This document shows, in pieces, positions 15,800 through 24,508 of a DNA stretch of 43,879 bases. Below the pieces are notes generated by a model. The model searched no databases and was not told the origin of the DNA. It saw only the letters and a program-made list of their open reading frames with translations. This DNA is from Fusibacillus kribbianus (GTDB taxonomy: Bacteria; Bacillota; Clostridia; Lachnospirales; Lachnospiraceae), in NCBI RefSeq assembly GCF_030053595.1, contig NZ_JASGBQ010000025.1, positions 1-43,879 on the forward strand, written 5' to 3'. Numbering within the stretch: position 1 is the stretch's first letter; every line of letters starts with the position of its first letter. The position numbers were made by a program, and so were the translations under genes.

Positions 15800-16052
15800 A
15801 AATGAGAGATCCTTTCATACTCATAATAGTTATGTGTTCAACCACATATTATAGAAGGAAACCGTGGGGATGTCAAGAAAGGGAGGGGACATGGAAACGT
15901 AAAATCTGACAGAGCCGGGACCGTAAAATCGGGCGGGATTTCAGCATCAACATCAAAAAATCTTAAGAATTTAGTGTAATTCTCCTATAGGAATTCCATA
16001 AAAAATCTGTTATATTCATGGTGTGTCAGAAGAAGGAGGAAAAAGAAGTAAA

Positions 16053-18113
16053 ATGGGAGAATTTTGGAAAAAACTGCAGGCAGGGATCGAGCGGCATCCG
16101 CTCCGTTCCGGATTTGCAGCTTCATTGATCTTGAATTTTCTGGTGGAGGTGTTGTCCAGGCGTTCATTGGTGAAGCCGATTCTGTTCCTTGTGACGAGAC
16201 CTCACATCTTTCTTTATAACAGCTGCATTATTTTCTGGTTTTTTACATTGCTCCTTCTGGTGAGAAGGAAGCTTTTCGGAGGGATCGTGGTCAGCGTTGT
16301 CTGGCTGATCCTGGGTTTTGTGAATTTTGTGCTCCTTGGCTGCCGGGTCACACCCTTCAATGGAGCGGATCTTCGACTTACAAAGGATGCACTTGTCATA
16401 GCCGGGAAATATCTGACCTGGTGGCATCTGGTGCTGATCGGAGCTGCCGCAGTGGGGCTGATCATTGCCCTTGCGGTGTTGTTCCGAAAGCTGCCCAAAT
16501 GGCCGAGAAAGCCCATATATATAAAGAGCCTCACCTTCGTGGTGTTTTATCTGCTGGCACTTTTGGGCGTGTTCAGTGTCGGGGTGAAAACGGGAGTCCT
16601 GTCCGATCAGTTCGGCAATCTGGCGCAGGCATATCTGGATTATGGCTTTCCCTTGTGCTTTTCCAACAGTCTGATCAACACAGGGATCAGCAAACCGGAG
16701 GATTACAGCGAGGAGGTCATCAACGAGATCAAAAATCAGGAGATCCTTCCGGAGGAGCACGGCTGGGCGCCGCTGGTTCTGGAGGATCGGCCCCAGGTCG
16801 TCAATCCCCACGGTGTGGCTGTGACAGAAAAAACCCCGAATATTATTTTTCTGCAGCTGGAATCCTTCAGTGATCCCCTGAAGTACCTGCATATGACCTG
16901 TTCTGAGGATCCCATTCCCAATTTCCGGAAGCTTTCGGACCGGTATTCCTCCGGGTATCTGTCAGTGCCGTCTGTGGGAGCGGGAACCGCCAATACGGAG
17001 TTTGAGGTCATTACCGGTATGAACCTGGACTTTTTCGGTCCGGGAGAATATCCCTACAAGACCGTCCTTCAGAAAGAAGTGTGTGAAAGTCTGTGCTTTG
17101 ATCTGAAGGAGATCGGGTATCATGCCCAGGCGATCCACAACAATTCCGGCACCTTTTATGACCGGTATACGGTGTTTTCCCAGCTCGGCTTTGATACCTT
17201 TACTTCTCTGGAGTATATGTCCTCCTATGAGACCACTTATATGGGATGGGCAAAGGACAAGGTGCTTCGGGAACAGATCGGAAAGGTTATGAATTCCACC
17301 ACCGGGGCGGACTTCATTTATACGATCTCTGTGCAGGGCCATGGATCCTATCCTGCGGAAAAGGTTCTTGATGATCCGGCGATCCGGGTGACCGGCCTTC
17401 CCACGGAGGAGGAGACAAATGCCATGGAGTATTATCTGCAGCAGATCCATGAGATGGATGCCTTTGTGGGGGAATTGATCACGTATCTGGAGAGCCGAAG
17501 CGAACCCACGATTCTGGTGATGTACGGGGATCATCTTCCAAGTCTGAATCTCACAGAGGAAAATCTGGAAAATGGGGATGTATTCCAGACAGAGTACGTC
17601 ATCTGGGACAATATGGGCCTTCAGAGGGCGGTCAGGGACGTGGAGGCCTATCAGCTGGGAGCCTACGTGCTGGATAAGCTGAATATTAAGAAGGGAACCA
17701 TGTTCCGCTTTCATCAGGCTTATCTTCAGGAGGAAGCACATACGGAAGAAGAGCAGCAGAAATATCTGGATGATATGAAGCTTCTGGAATATGATATTCT
17801 TTATGGAAATCAGGATATATTTGAGGGAGAAATGCCCTATGAGGCCACGGACCTCCATATGGGAGTACAGCCTGTCACCATCAGCAGACTTCTTCTGCAG
17901 GGAAACGGACTGTATGTGACCGGGTGGAACTACACACCCAACAGCGTGGTTTACATGGATGAGGAAGCCTGCGAGACGCATTTTGTTTCTTCCAATCTTC
18001 TCTACTGTGCAGATCTGGAGCTGGAAGAAGAAAGCTGTAAGGTCACAGTCAAGCAGGTCAGTGATGATAATATTGTCCTCAGCAGTTCGGATCCCTACGA
18101 CCTAGAAAAGTGA
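16053..18113 (+). CDS. LTA-synthase-like sulfatase-family membrane enzyme
   Basis: A 686-residue LtaS-type phosphoglycerol transferase or related enzyme acting outside the membrane on polymers or glycans. About five N-terminal membrane helices (to residue about 185) are followed by an alkaline-phosphatase/sulfatase domain. The metal and nucleophile motifs are NIIFLQLESFSDP (about 263-275), GAGTANTEFEVITG with the presumed nucleophile T312, VQGHGSYP, and MYGDHLPS. A beta-rich C-terminal extension of about 90 residues follows. The ATG at 16053 is preceded by AAGGAGGA at a slightly long spacing; a GTG 30 bases upstream lies before that site. The 250-base gap before it holds two promoters at most and a palindromic TCCTATAGGA. 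Confidence 0.9.
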   Translation: MGEFWKKLQAGIERHPLRSGFAASLILNFLVEVLSRRSLVKPILFLVTRPHIFLYNSCIIFWFFTLLLLVRRKLFGGIVVSVVWLILGFVNFVLLGCRVTPFNGADLRLTKDALVIAGKYLTWWHLVLIGAAAVGLIIALAVLFRKLPKWPRKPIYIKSLTFVVFYLLALLGVFSVGVKTGVLSDQFGNLAQAYLDYGFPLCFSNSLINTGISKPEDYSEEVINEIKNQEILPEEHGWAPLVLEDRPQVVNPHGVAVTEKTPNIIFLQLESFSDPLKYLHMTCSEDPIPNFRKLSDRYSSGYLSVPSVGAGTANTEFEVITGMNLDFFGPGEYPYKTVLQKEVCESLCFDLKEIGYHAQAIHNNSGTFYDRYTVFSQLGFDTFTSLEYMSSYETTYMGWAKDKVLREQIGKVMNSTTGADFIYTISVQGHGSYPAEKVLDDPAIRVTGLPTEEETNAMEYYLQQIHEMDAFVGELITYLESRSEPTILVMYGDHLPSLNLTEENLENGDVFQTEYVIWDNMGLQRAVRDVEAYQLGAYVLDKLNIKKGTMFRFHQAYLQEEAHTEEEQQKYLDDMKLLEYDILYGNQDIFEGEMPYEATDLHMGVQPVTISRLLLQGNGLYVTGWNYTPNSVVYMDEEACETHFVSSNLLYCADLELEEESCKVTVKQVSDDNIVLSSSDPYDLEK

Positions 18114-18123
18114 CAGCTTTTTA

Positions 18124-18152
18124 TTGCCTTTGATCTTCAGATATGGTATAGT
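18124..18152 (+). promoter_or_regulatory. Promoter of the cobalamin riboswitch leader
   Basis: TTGCCT (18124-18129), a 17-bp spacer and TATAGT (18147-18152) lie about 20 bases upstream of the aptamer. No such element is seen after the aptamer before galE. Confidence 0.55.
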
Positions 18153-18170
18153 TAGTATGTGCAATGAATG

Positions 18171-18337
18171 CCGTATCAAGTGCCTGCCCATGGCGAGAAG
18201 AGGGAATCAGGTGAGAATCCTGAGCGATCCGGTCACTGTATTCAGGGAGCACCGTCTCAAAATCCATTGCAAACCCTATCATGCGAGAAGGAGAGACGGA
18301 GGCGTTGAACTGTAAGTCAGGAAACCTGCTTGGTATG
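18171..18337 (+). ncRNA. Cobalamin (AdoCbl) riboswitch
   Basis: The conserved cobalamin aptamer blocks occur in order: GAGGGAATCAGGTGAGAATC (18199-18218), CACTGTATTCAGGGAGCACC (18234-18253), CCATTGC, GAGAAGGAGAGACGGAGGCG, and the B12 box AAGTCAGGAAACCTGCTT (18314-18331). TATCAAG (18174-18180) pairs with CTTGGTA (18329-18335) to close P1. The aptamer therefore looks complete. A terminator hairpin follows at 18392. No cobalamin synthesis, transport or B12-dependent enzyme gene lies downstream; the next gene is galE. Confidence 0.92.
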
Positions 18338-18391
18338 TGAGATGGGCTTCCGTGAAAAGCTTTACATCCAACAGAGGAGTTCCTCTGAGGT

Positions 18392-18423
18392 GTCGGCTTA
18401 TGGGTTAAGCAGACATATTTTTT
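18392..18423 (+). terminator. Riboswitch expression-platform terminator
   Basis: GTC-G-GCTTA / TAAGC-A-GAC form a stem with a TGGGT loop (18392-18413), then ATATTTTTTA. It is placed 55 bases after P1 and is the likely cobalamin-controlled terminator. Confidence 0.75.
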
Positions 18424-18550
18424 ATCTCAAACAGTATTTACATGCACAATCATCGTTGCGGAGAATGAGTCCGTGCATGGTGCGTTCCTACTCGCCGGGC
18501 ATTGCCCGTACGCCGTGTTTCCGGGCTGTGTGCACATTCAAAAGAACGAT
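18424..18550 (+). other. Gene-less structured gap between riboswitch and galE
   Basis: No credible protein is encoded. Two self-pairing segments are visible: CATGCAC (18441-18447) with GTGCATG (18473-18479), and CGGGCA with TGCCCG near 18496-18508. This could be a small RNA, part of a leader, or the remains of a deleted gene. Confidence 0.45.
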
Positions 18551-18551
18551 G

Positions 18552-18579
18552 GGGACGCGCCGGCAGGTGCGTCCCTTTT
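18552..18579 (+). terminator. Second terminator just before galE
   Basis: GGGACGC (18552-18558) pairs with GCGTCCC (18569-18575) and is followed by TTTT. Only 25 bases separate it from the galE start, leaving no room for a promoter, so galE must be read through it. Confidence 0.75.
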
Positions 18580-18604
18580 AAAGTTTATTGGAGGATGATC
18601 GGTT

Positions 18605-19618
18605 ATGGCAGTTTTACTTACCGGGGGAGCCGGTTATATCGGTACCCATACGGCCATCGAGGTGGCAAAGAGCGGATATGATGTGGTGATCGCGGACAAT
18701 CTGGTCAACAGCTGTCCGGAGGCTGTGAAACGGGCAGAGGAGCTTGCCGGTGCTCCTTTTCCGTTCTATCAGGTGGATGTGGCGGATGAGGAAGGGCTGG
18801 AGAAGGTGTTTGCCAGTCATACGATTGAAGCGGTCATTCATTTTGCGGGGCTTAAGGCGGTAGGAGAATCGGTGGAGAAGCCCCTGGAGTATTATGAGAA
18901 TAATCTCGGCAGCACCCTTACTCTTTTGAAGGTTATGAAAAGGCATGGCTGCAGCCGGATCGTGTTCAGCTCATCGGCGACGGTCTATGGGACACCGGAG
19001 ACGGTTCCTATCACCGAAACGATGCCTGTGGGCAGAAGCTGTACCAACCCCTACGGTTGGACCAAGGTGTTTATTGAACAGATCCTGAGGGATGCGGCCC
19101 ATGCGGATCCTGAGCTTTCCGTGGTGCTTCTCCGGTATTTCAATCCCATCGGCGCCCATGAGAGCGGCAGGATCGGGGAGAATCCCAATGGGATTCCCAA
19201 CAACCTGATGCCCTATATTTCCCAGGTGGCTGTGGGAAGGCTTCCGAGACTGCGGGTGTTCGGAAACGATTATCCGACACCGGACGGGACCGGGGTGCGG
19301 GACTATATTCATGTGGTAGATCTGGCAAAGGGCCATGTGGCTGCCCTTTCTTACGGAACCGGTCATAAAGGTGTGGAGGCCTTTAACCTGGGAACCGGAA
19401 CAGGTTACAGCGTTCTGGATCTGGTGCATACCTTCGAGCGGGTCAACGGAGTGAAGATCCCCTATGATATCGTGGAGCGCCGGGCCGGAGACATTGCAGA
19501 GTGCTATGCGGATGCTTCCCGGGCGGAGAAGGAGCTGGGCTGGAAGGCCGAAAAGACTCTGGAGGATATGTGCCGTGACACGTGGAACTGGCAGAGGAAC
19601 AATCCTCAGGGCTATTGA
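18605..19618 (+). CDS. galE: UDP-glucose 4-epimerase
   Basis: GalE interconverts UDP-glucose and UDP-galactose using bound NAD+, supplying precursors for cell-surface polysaccharide and the Leloir pathway. The 337 residues include the N-terminal nucleotide loop GGAGYIGTHT (residues 7-16), the FSSSATVYG serine segment, the catalytic Y-x3-K (NPYGWTKVFIEQIL, about 149-162), and RYFNPIGAHESG with LMPYISQVAVGRLPRLRVFG for substrate binding. A GGAGGATGATCGGTT leader precedes the ATG. It is odd that the gene sits behind a cobalamin riboswitch and two terminators, because no known pathway links GalE and cobalamin. Confidence 0.95.
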   Translation: MAVLLTGGAGYIGTHTAIEVAKSGYDVVIADNLVNSCPEAVKRAEELAGAPFPFYQVDVADEEGLEKVFASHTIEAVIHFAGLKAVGESVEKPLEYYENNLGSTLTLLKVMKRHGCSRIVFSSSATVYGTPETVPITETMPVGRSCTNPYGWTKVFIEQILRDAAHADPELSVVLLRYFNPIGAHESGRIGENPNGIPNNLMPYISQVAVGRLPRLRVFGNDYPTPDGTGVRDYIHVVDLAKGHVAALSYGTGHKGVEAFNLGTGTGYSVLDLVHTFERVNGVKIPYDIVERRAGDIAECYADASRAEKELGWKAEKTLEDMCRDTWNWQRNNPQGY

Positions 19619-19683
19619 TACGGGAATAGAAATGAAAAAAACGGAATAAAATAGAAGTAACGATAAGACCCGGAGCAGGTTTT

Positions 19684-20940
19684 ATGAAACGATTACTTCA
19701 AATGACGGCTGTTTTCTATCTGTCGCTTTGTCTGGTATGTGCCCTTTGCACATCGGTCATGGCGTCGGACGGAGGACAGCCTTTTTTTTCGTCTCCAGAG
19801 ACAGCCGATCAGCCGTCGCCCGAAGAAAAATCCAGGTCTGCAGATCTGGGAATCACGGCCCGTTCGGCGATTCTCATGGAGGCGTCCACCGGAACCGTCA
19901 TTTATGAGAAAAATGCAGATGAAGCCCTTCGGCCGGCCAGCATTACAAAAATCATGACGCTGCTTCTGATTTTTGATGCCATTCGGGATGGGAAAATACG
20001 GATGGATGACCAGGTGACCACCAGTGCCTATGCAAAATCCATGGGAGGCTCGCAGGTGTTTCTGGAGGAGGGGGAGGTCCAGACTGTAGAGACTCTCATC
20101 AAATGCATCGTCATTGCCTCGGGGAATGATGCGGCTGTGGCTATGGCGGAGTACATAGCAGGGAGTGAAACGGAGTTTGTGAGACAGATGAATGAAAAGG
20201 CCAGGTCCCTTGGTATGGAACAGACCAATTTCGAGGACTGCTGCGGACTGACTGATTCGGAGACCCATCTGACCTCGGCACGCGATGTGGCCATCATGAG
20301 CCGCGAGCTGATTACTCATTACCCCCAGATCGAAGCTTACAGCACCATCTGGATGGAAAACATTACCCATGTAACGAAAAAGGGAAGCAGTGAGTTTTGT
20401 CTGTCCAATACCAACAAGCTGTTGAAAATGAGCAATTCCTTTACCGTGACCGGCCTGAAAACGGGAAGCACCAGCCTGGCAAAATACTGTCTGTCGGCCA
20501 CGGCAAAAAAAGACGGAGTGGAGCTGATTGCCGTGATCATGGCGGCTCCCGACTACAAGGTACGGTTCTCCGAGGCGGCGAGTCTGTTGAATTACGGCTT
20601 TGCAGGCTGCCGTCTTTACACGGACAGTGACGAAAATCGGGAAGCTCTTCCCAGGCTTTCGGTAGCCATGGGCGTAGAGCCGGAAATAAAGCTTCAGTAT
20701 GGGGGAGATTTCTCCTATTTAAGTATGGACGGATCGGATTTTACAGCGGTGGAAAAAACGATCACCCTGCCGGAAAAGCTGACAGCCCCGGTGCGGGAAG
20801 GAGACATTGTCGGAAGCCTCACCTATACCCTGGAGGGAAAGGAGCTGGGAACCGTAAACATTCTGGCGGCTGAGACAGTGGAGGCGGCATCCTATCAGGA
20901 TTATCTGGGATGGCTGTGGAAAAAGATGATTTTTGCATAG
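19684..20940 (+). CDS. D-alanyl-D-alanine carboxypeptidase (PBP5/DacF type)
   Basis: A low-molecular-weight penicillin-binding protein that trims the terminal D-alanine from peptidoglycan. The 418 residues begin with a signal peptide (hydrophobic about 8-25, then VMASDGG). The three serine active-site motifs are intact: SITK in PASITKIMTLLL, SGN in IASGNDAAVAMAE, and KTG in TGLKTGSTSLAKY. A PBP5_C-like beta domain follows from about residue 320, and the last residues (YLGWLWKKMIFA) form the amphipathic membrane-binding helix. DacF-type enzymes are often sporulation-associated, but the exact paralogue cannot be decided. Confidence 0.93.
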   Translation: MKRLLQMTAVFYLSLCLVCALCTSVMASDGGQPFFSSPETADQPSPEEKSRSADLGITARSAILMEASTGTVIYEKNADEALRPASITKIMTLLLIFDAIRDGKIRMDDQVTTSAYAKSMGGSQVFLEEGEVQTVETLIKCIVIASGNDAAVAMAEYIAGSETEFVRQMNEKARSLGMEQTNFEDCCGLTDSETHLTSARDVAIMSRELITHYPQIEAYSTIWMENITHVTKKGSSEFCLSNTNKLLKMSNSFTVTGLKTGSTSLAKYCLSATAKKDGVELIAVIMAAPDYKVRFSEAASLLNYGFAGCRLYTDSDENREALPRLSVAMGVEPEIKLQYGGDFSYLSMDGSDFTAVEKTITLPEKLTAPVREGDIVGSLTYTLEGKELGTVNILAAETVEAASYQDYLGWLWKKMIFA

Positions 20941-20946
20941 GAAAAA

Positions 20947-20982
20947 TTTACTTCCGTTACGGAAACTTTACCACATTTATAC
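20947..20982 (+). promoter_or_regulatory. Putative Pho box before pstC
   Basis: TTTAC or near-TTTAC words start at 20947, 20956 (GTTAC), 20967 and 20976 (TTTAT), about 10 bp apart. This resembles the spaced direct repeats bound by PhoP, although the Bacillus consensus is TTAACA. Confidence 0.5.
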
Positions 20983-21056
20983 GGTGGAGTGGTGTTGAGA
21001 GGAAAAAAAACGTGATATTTTGTGTAAGAGACAAGAAGAAAAAGAGAGGAATGCAT

Positions 21057-21995
21057 ATGAGATCAAAAAGCTTCAGTATCGTTGGAAGCAATAAGGCCAG
21101 AAGCATAACGGAAAGAACCGCCGGCTGCATTTTTATGATCTGCGGCGTGTTTGCCATTCTGGCCGTTGCTGTTATCACCCTGTATATGATCCTCAAGGGA
21201 GCGCCGGCTCTGGGTAAAGTGGGAATCGCAGAGATCCTGCTGGGAACCGTATGGGCGCCGACGGCAGCAGAGCCCTCCTTTGGGATCCTTTATATTATTC
21301 TGACATCAATCGTCGGTACCATGCTGGCGGTGCTCATCGGAGTGCCTGTAGGCGTGCTGACTGCGGTTTTTCTGGCAGAGGCAGCACCGCCGCGGCTGGC
21401 CAAAGCTGTAAGGCCTGCCGTGGAGCTGCTGGCCGGGATCCCCTCTGTCGTTTACGGACTGGTGGGAATCCTGATCCTGAATCCCCTGATGTATAAGCTG
21501 GAAATGTTTGTGTTTAAGGGAAGCACGACCCATCAGTGGACAGGCGGGTCCAATCTTCTCTGTGCGGTACTGGTACTGGCAGTCATGATTCTTCCTACGG
21601 TCATCAATATCAGCGAGTCAGCCCTGCGGGCAGTTCCGAAGGATTATAAGATGACCTCTCTGGCCCTGGGAGCCACCAGGATCCAGACTATCTTTCATGT
21701 GCTTCTGCCTTCGGCAAAATCGGGAATTGCCACTGCCGTTGTGCTGGGCGTGGGACGGGCCATCGGAGAGGCTATGGCCATCTGCCTTGTGGCCGGCAAC
21801 TCTGTGAATATCCCTCTGCCCTTTAATTCTGTAAGATTTCTGACAACGGCCATGGTCAGCGAAATGTCCTATTCCTCCGGCCTGCACAGAGAGGTGCTGT
21901 TTACCATCGGCCTTGTTTTGTTCGTTTTTATCATGATCATCAATCTGATCCTGAGCCGGGTAATGAAGAAAGGAGCGGAACATGGAGACAAATAA
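21057..21995 (+). CDS. pstC: Phosphate ABC transporter permease PstC
   Basis: PstC is one of the two membrane subunits of the high-affinity phosphate importer. The 312-residue protein has about six membrane helices. It carries the permease EAA-type loop with ALGATRIQTIFHVLLPSAKSG, followed by GRAIGEAMAICLVAGNS. A cytoplasmic N-terminus of about 20 residues precedes the first helix. The ATG at 21057 fits the GAGAGGA site 6 bases upstream; a second ATG at 21051 is possible. The stop codon overlaps the pstA start, so the two are translationally coupled. Confidence 0.94.
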   Translation: MRSKSFSIVGSNKARSITERTAGCIFMICGVFAILAVAVITLYMILKGAPALGKVGIAEILLGTVWAPTAAEPSFGILYIILTSIVGTMLAVLIGVPVGVLTAVFLAEAAPPRLAKAVRPAVELLAGIPSVVYGLVGILILNPLMYKLEMFVFKGSTTHQWTGGSNLLCAVLVLAVMILPTVINISESALRAVPKDYKMTSLALGATRIQTIFHVLLPSAKSGIATAVVLGVGRAIGEAMAICLVAGNSVNIPLPFNSVRFLTTAMVSEMSYSSGLHREVLFTIGLVLFVFIMIINLILSRVMKKGAEHGDK

Positions 21996-22905
21996 CAACA
22001 GTCTGTTTGTAAAACGGAAGCGTCCAACGGATATGGTATTGAAAGTCCTCATTTATTTCTGCGCTATCCTGTCCATTTCACTGGTGATCGGGATCGGTGG
22101 CTATGTGTTTGTCAGGGGAATAAAAGCCATCAACTGGCAGTTCCTTACGACCGTGCCAAGCAGCAGGAAGGGAACCTTCGGTATTGCAGGCAATCTGGTC
22201 AATACTCTTTACATCATTGTGATCACTCTGCTCATCGCAACACCCCTAGGAATCGGCGCAGCCATTTATCTCAACGAATATGCAAAGCCCGGGAAGCTGG
22301 TGCGCGCCATTGAGTTTACCACGGAGACTCTTTCCGGTATTCCGTCCATTATTTTCGGTCTGTTTGGCATGGTGTTCTTTGGGACGACCCTGGGACTTTC
22401 CTACTCCATTCTCACTGGTGCCCTGACGCTGACACTCCTCATCCTGCCGCTGATCACAAGAAATACCCAGGAGGCTCTCCGGACCGTGCCGGACAGCTAC
22501 AGAAGCGGCGCCCTCGGCATCGGAGCCACCAAATGGTATATGATACGGACCATCCTTCTTCCGTCGGCCATGCCCGGAATCCTTACCGGTGTGATTCTTG
22601 CCATCGGACGAATCGTCGGAGAATCCGCTGCCCTGATCTTTACGGCAGGAAGCGGCTATCTGCTGCCGAAGACCGTCGGCGGGGCTTTCCACAAGGTCCT
22701 GGAATCGGGAGGAACTTTGACCATTGAAATGTATCTGCGGATGTCCAATGCAGAGTACGATTACGCCTTCGGAATCGCGCTTGTGCTTCTCGTCATTGTG
22801 ATGGGAATCAATGCACTTACGAAGGTTCTTACAAAACGCTTTGATGTGACAAGGATGGATGAGCGGAAAAAGAAGAAAACAGGAGGAAACTATGCTGGCA
22901 AATAA
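21982..22905 (+). CDS. pstA: Phosphate ABC transporter permease PstA
   Basis: PstA pairs with PstC as the membrane channel of the phosphate importer. The 307 residues begin METNNNSLF, and the first helix spans about residues 25-50. The inner-membrane coupling loop reads [23 protein letters not shown], then [16 protein letters not shown]. The start overlaps the pstC end by 14 bases; GAGCGGAACATGG provides a modest ribosome site. The C-terminal end overlaps the pstB start by 14 bases. Confidence 0.94.
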   Translation: METNNNSLFVKRKRPTDMVLKVLIYFCAILSISLVIGIGGYVFVRGIKAINWQFLTTVPSSRKGTFGIAGNLVNTLYIIVITLLIATPLGIGAAIYLNEYAKPGKLVRAIEFTTETLSGIPSIIFGLFGMVFFGTTLGLSYSILTGALTLTLLILPLITRNTQEALRTVPDSYRSGALGIGATKWYMIRTILLPSAMPGILTGVILAIGRIVGESAALIFTAGSGYLLPKTVGGAFHKVLESGGTLTIEMYLRMSNAEYDYAFGIALVLLVIVMGINALTKVLTKRFDVTRMDERKKKKTGGNYAGK

Positions 22906-23650
22906 AATTACTGCGGAAAAACTGAATCTTTATTATGGAGAAAATCATGCTCTGAAATCGGTCAGTATGAATATCCGGGAAAAAGCGGTGACGGCTCTGA
23001 TCGGTCCCTCCGGATGTGGGAAATCCACCTTCTTAAAGACACTGAACAGGATGAATGATCTTGTACCGGGGGTACGCATTGAGGGGAAGGTGACTCTGGA
23101 CGGGGAAGATATTTATGATCCGGCTGTGGATACGACGCTCCTGCGGAAGAAAGTGGGAATGGTTTTCCAGCAGCCCAACCCCTTTCCTATGAGTGTTTAT
23201 GACAATGTGGCCTACGGCCCCAGGATCCACGGAATAAAAAACAAGGCAAAGCTGGATGAGATCGTGGAGAAGAGTCTTCGCTCAGCGGCGATCTTTGATG
23301 AGCTGAAGGACAGGCTGAAAAAATCTGCCCTCGGCCTTTCCGGCGGCCAGCAGCAGAGACTTTGTATTGCAAGAGCTCTGGCAGTGGAGCCGGAGGTGCT
23401 CCTGATGGATGAGCCCACATCGGCTCTTGATCCCATTTCCACCCTGAAGATCGAGGATCTGATGGCGGAACTTCGGAACGATTATACAGTGGTCATTGTG
23501 ACCCATAACATGCAGCAGGCGGCCCGTATTTCCGATTATACGGCATTTTTCCTGGTGGGTGAGATGGTGGAATTCGGCACCACCGATGACATTTTCGCAA
23601 GACCGAAGGATAAGCGGACGGAGGATTATATCACCGGACGGTTTGGTTGA
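22892..23650 (+). CDS. pstB: Phosphate ABC transporter ATPase PstB
   Basis: PstB is the ATP-hydrolysing subunit of the phosphate importer. The 252 residues from the ATG at 22892 have GPSGCGKST (Walker A, 38-46), [18 protein letters not shown] (the Q-loop region), [15 protein letters not shown] (signature), [12 protein letters not shown] (Walker B) and [15 protein letters not shown] (H-loop). The start is chosen on AGGAGGAAAC 6 bases before it; an earlier in-frame ATG at 22859 has no such site. The product fits the family average. Confidence 0.95.
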   Translation: MLANKITAEKLNLYYGENHALKSVSMNIREKAVTALIGPSGCGKSTFLKTLNRMNDLVPGVRIEGKVTLDGEDIYDPAVDTTLLRKKVGMVFQQPNPFPMSVYDNVAYGPRIHGIKNKAKLDEIVEKSLRSAAIFDELKDRLKKSALGLSGGQQQRLCIARALAVEPEVLLMDEPTSALDPISTLKIEDLMAELRNDYTVVIVTHNMQQAARISDYTAFFLVGEMVEFGTTDDIFARPKDKRTEDYITGRFG

Positions 23651-23688
23651 TGGATGAACCATATCAGAATGAGGAAGGAGAATGCGTT

Positions 23689-24354
23689 GTGACAACGAGA
23701 GTGAATTATCAGAAAGAGCTTGCGATGCTGGGACAGTCCCTGGAGGAAATGGGAGAACTGGTGGAGAATAACATTGAAAAATCTCTGGCAGCCTTTGAGA
23801 AAAGAAATGTGGAGCTGGCCCAGGAGATCGTGAAGGGAGATCGGGCGGTGGATGACATGCAGCGATCCATCGAGGCGCGCTGTCTGTCCCTGATGCTCCA
23901 CCAGCAGCCGGTGGTGGCCAGAGACCTGCGTCTGGTGTCCTCGGCGTTAAAGATCGTCACAGATCTGGAACGGATCGGCGACCATGCCCAGGATATTGCG
24001 GAGCTGGTCCTTCGGATCACCGACGCGGATATCATCGGAAATGTGGGACATATCATCGAGATGGCATCAAAGGCCAAGAAGATGATGAAGGATGCCATTC
24101 ACGCCTATACAGCCCGGGATATGGCTCTGGCGGATCAGGTGACCAGGGATGACGATGCGGTGGATGATCTGTTTAATGAGGTGAAGCTGGAAATTTCCAA
24201 TCTTTTAAGAGATGGAAAGGAACCGGTAGACGACTGTGTGGATGTACTGATGATCGCCAAATATCTGGAACGGATCGGGGATCATGCGGTCAATATCTGT
24301 GAATGGACAGAGTTTAATGAGACCGGTGTGGTAAAAAACATCCGCCTTCTGTAA
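23689..24354 (+). CDS. phoU: Phosphate transport regulator PhoU
   Basis: PhoU couples the Pst transporter to the PhoR kinase and keeps the regulon off when phosphate is plentiful. The 221-residue helical protein has two repeats, each with the metal-binding motif: DLERIGDHAQDIAELVL (about residues 82-98) and YLERIGDHAVNICEW (about 195-209). I choose the GTG at 23689, because AAGGAG lies 8 bases upstream and the family's VNYQKELAMLGQ follows. The frame also opens at 23647, overlapping pstB, without a comparable site. Confidence 0.92.
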   Translation: MTTRVNYQKELAMLGQSLEEMGELVENNIEKSLAAFEKRNVELAQEIVKGDRAVDDMQRSIEARCLSLMLHQQPVVARDLRLVSSALKIVTDLERIGDHAQDIAELVLRITDADIIGNVGHIIEMASKAKKMMKDAIHAYTARDMALADQVTRDDDAVDDLFNEVKLEISNLLRDGKEPVDDCVDVLMIAKYLERIGDHAVNICEWTEFNETGVVKNIRLL

Positions 24355-24391
24355 GGAGTCGCACTGTAAAAAGAGGAACAACAAAGACGAG

Positions 24392-24436
24392 TTTACGGGA
24401 AATTTACAAAAATCAGATATAAACGTGATAGTTTAC
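24392..24436 (+). promoter_or_regulatory. Putative Pho box before pstS
   Basis: TTTAC occurs at 24392 and 24403, exactly 11 bp apart, and again at 24432. The 11-bp spacing is that of PhoP direct repeats. The site implies separate regulation of pstS. Confidence 0.55.
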
Positions 24437-24508
24437 TGAAAAAACCAGTGCTAAACTGTGGATGTTCCAAGAGAAAAAGAAAAGACAAGAAAAAGGAGAG
24501 GAATTAAA

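Noticed and set aside
15800-16052. Possible gene in the gap before the LTA-synthase-like gene
   Set aside because: No frame with a ribosome site is open; the region holds only AT-rich promoter-like sequence and a short palindrome TCCTATAGGA near 15983.
18124-18315. A 63-codon frame inside the cobalamin aptamer
   Set aside because: It is explained entirely by the RNA structure; no ribosome site is present.
18330-18581. An 83-codon frame between the riboswitch and galE
   Set aside because: It runs through the B12 box end, the riboswitch terminator and the second terminator, has no ribosome site, and gives an arginine- and cysteine-rich product typical of random translation.
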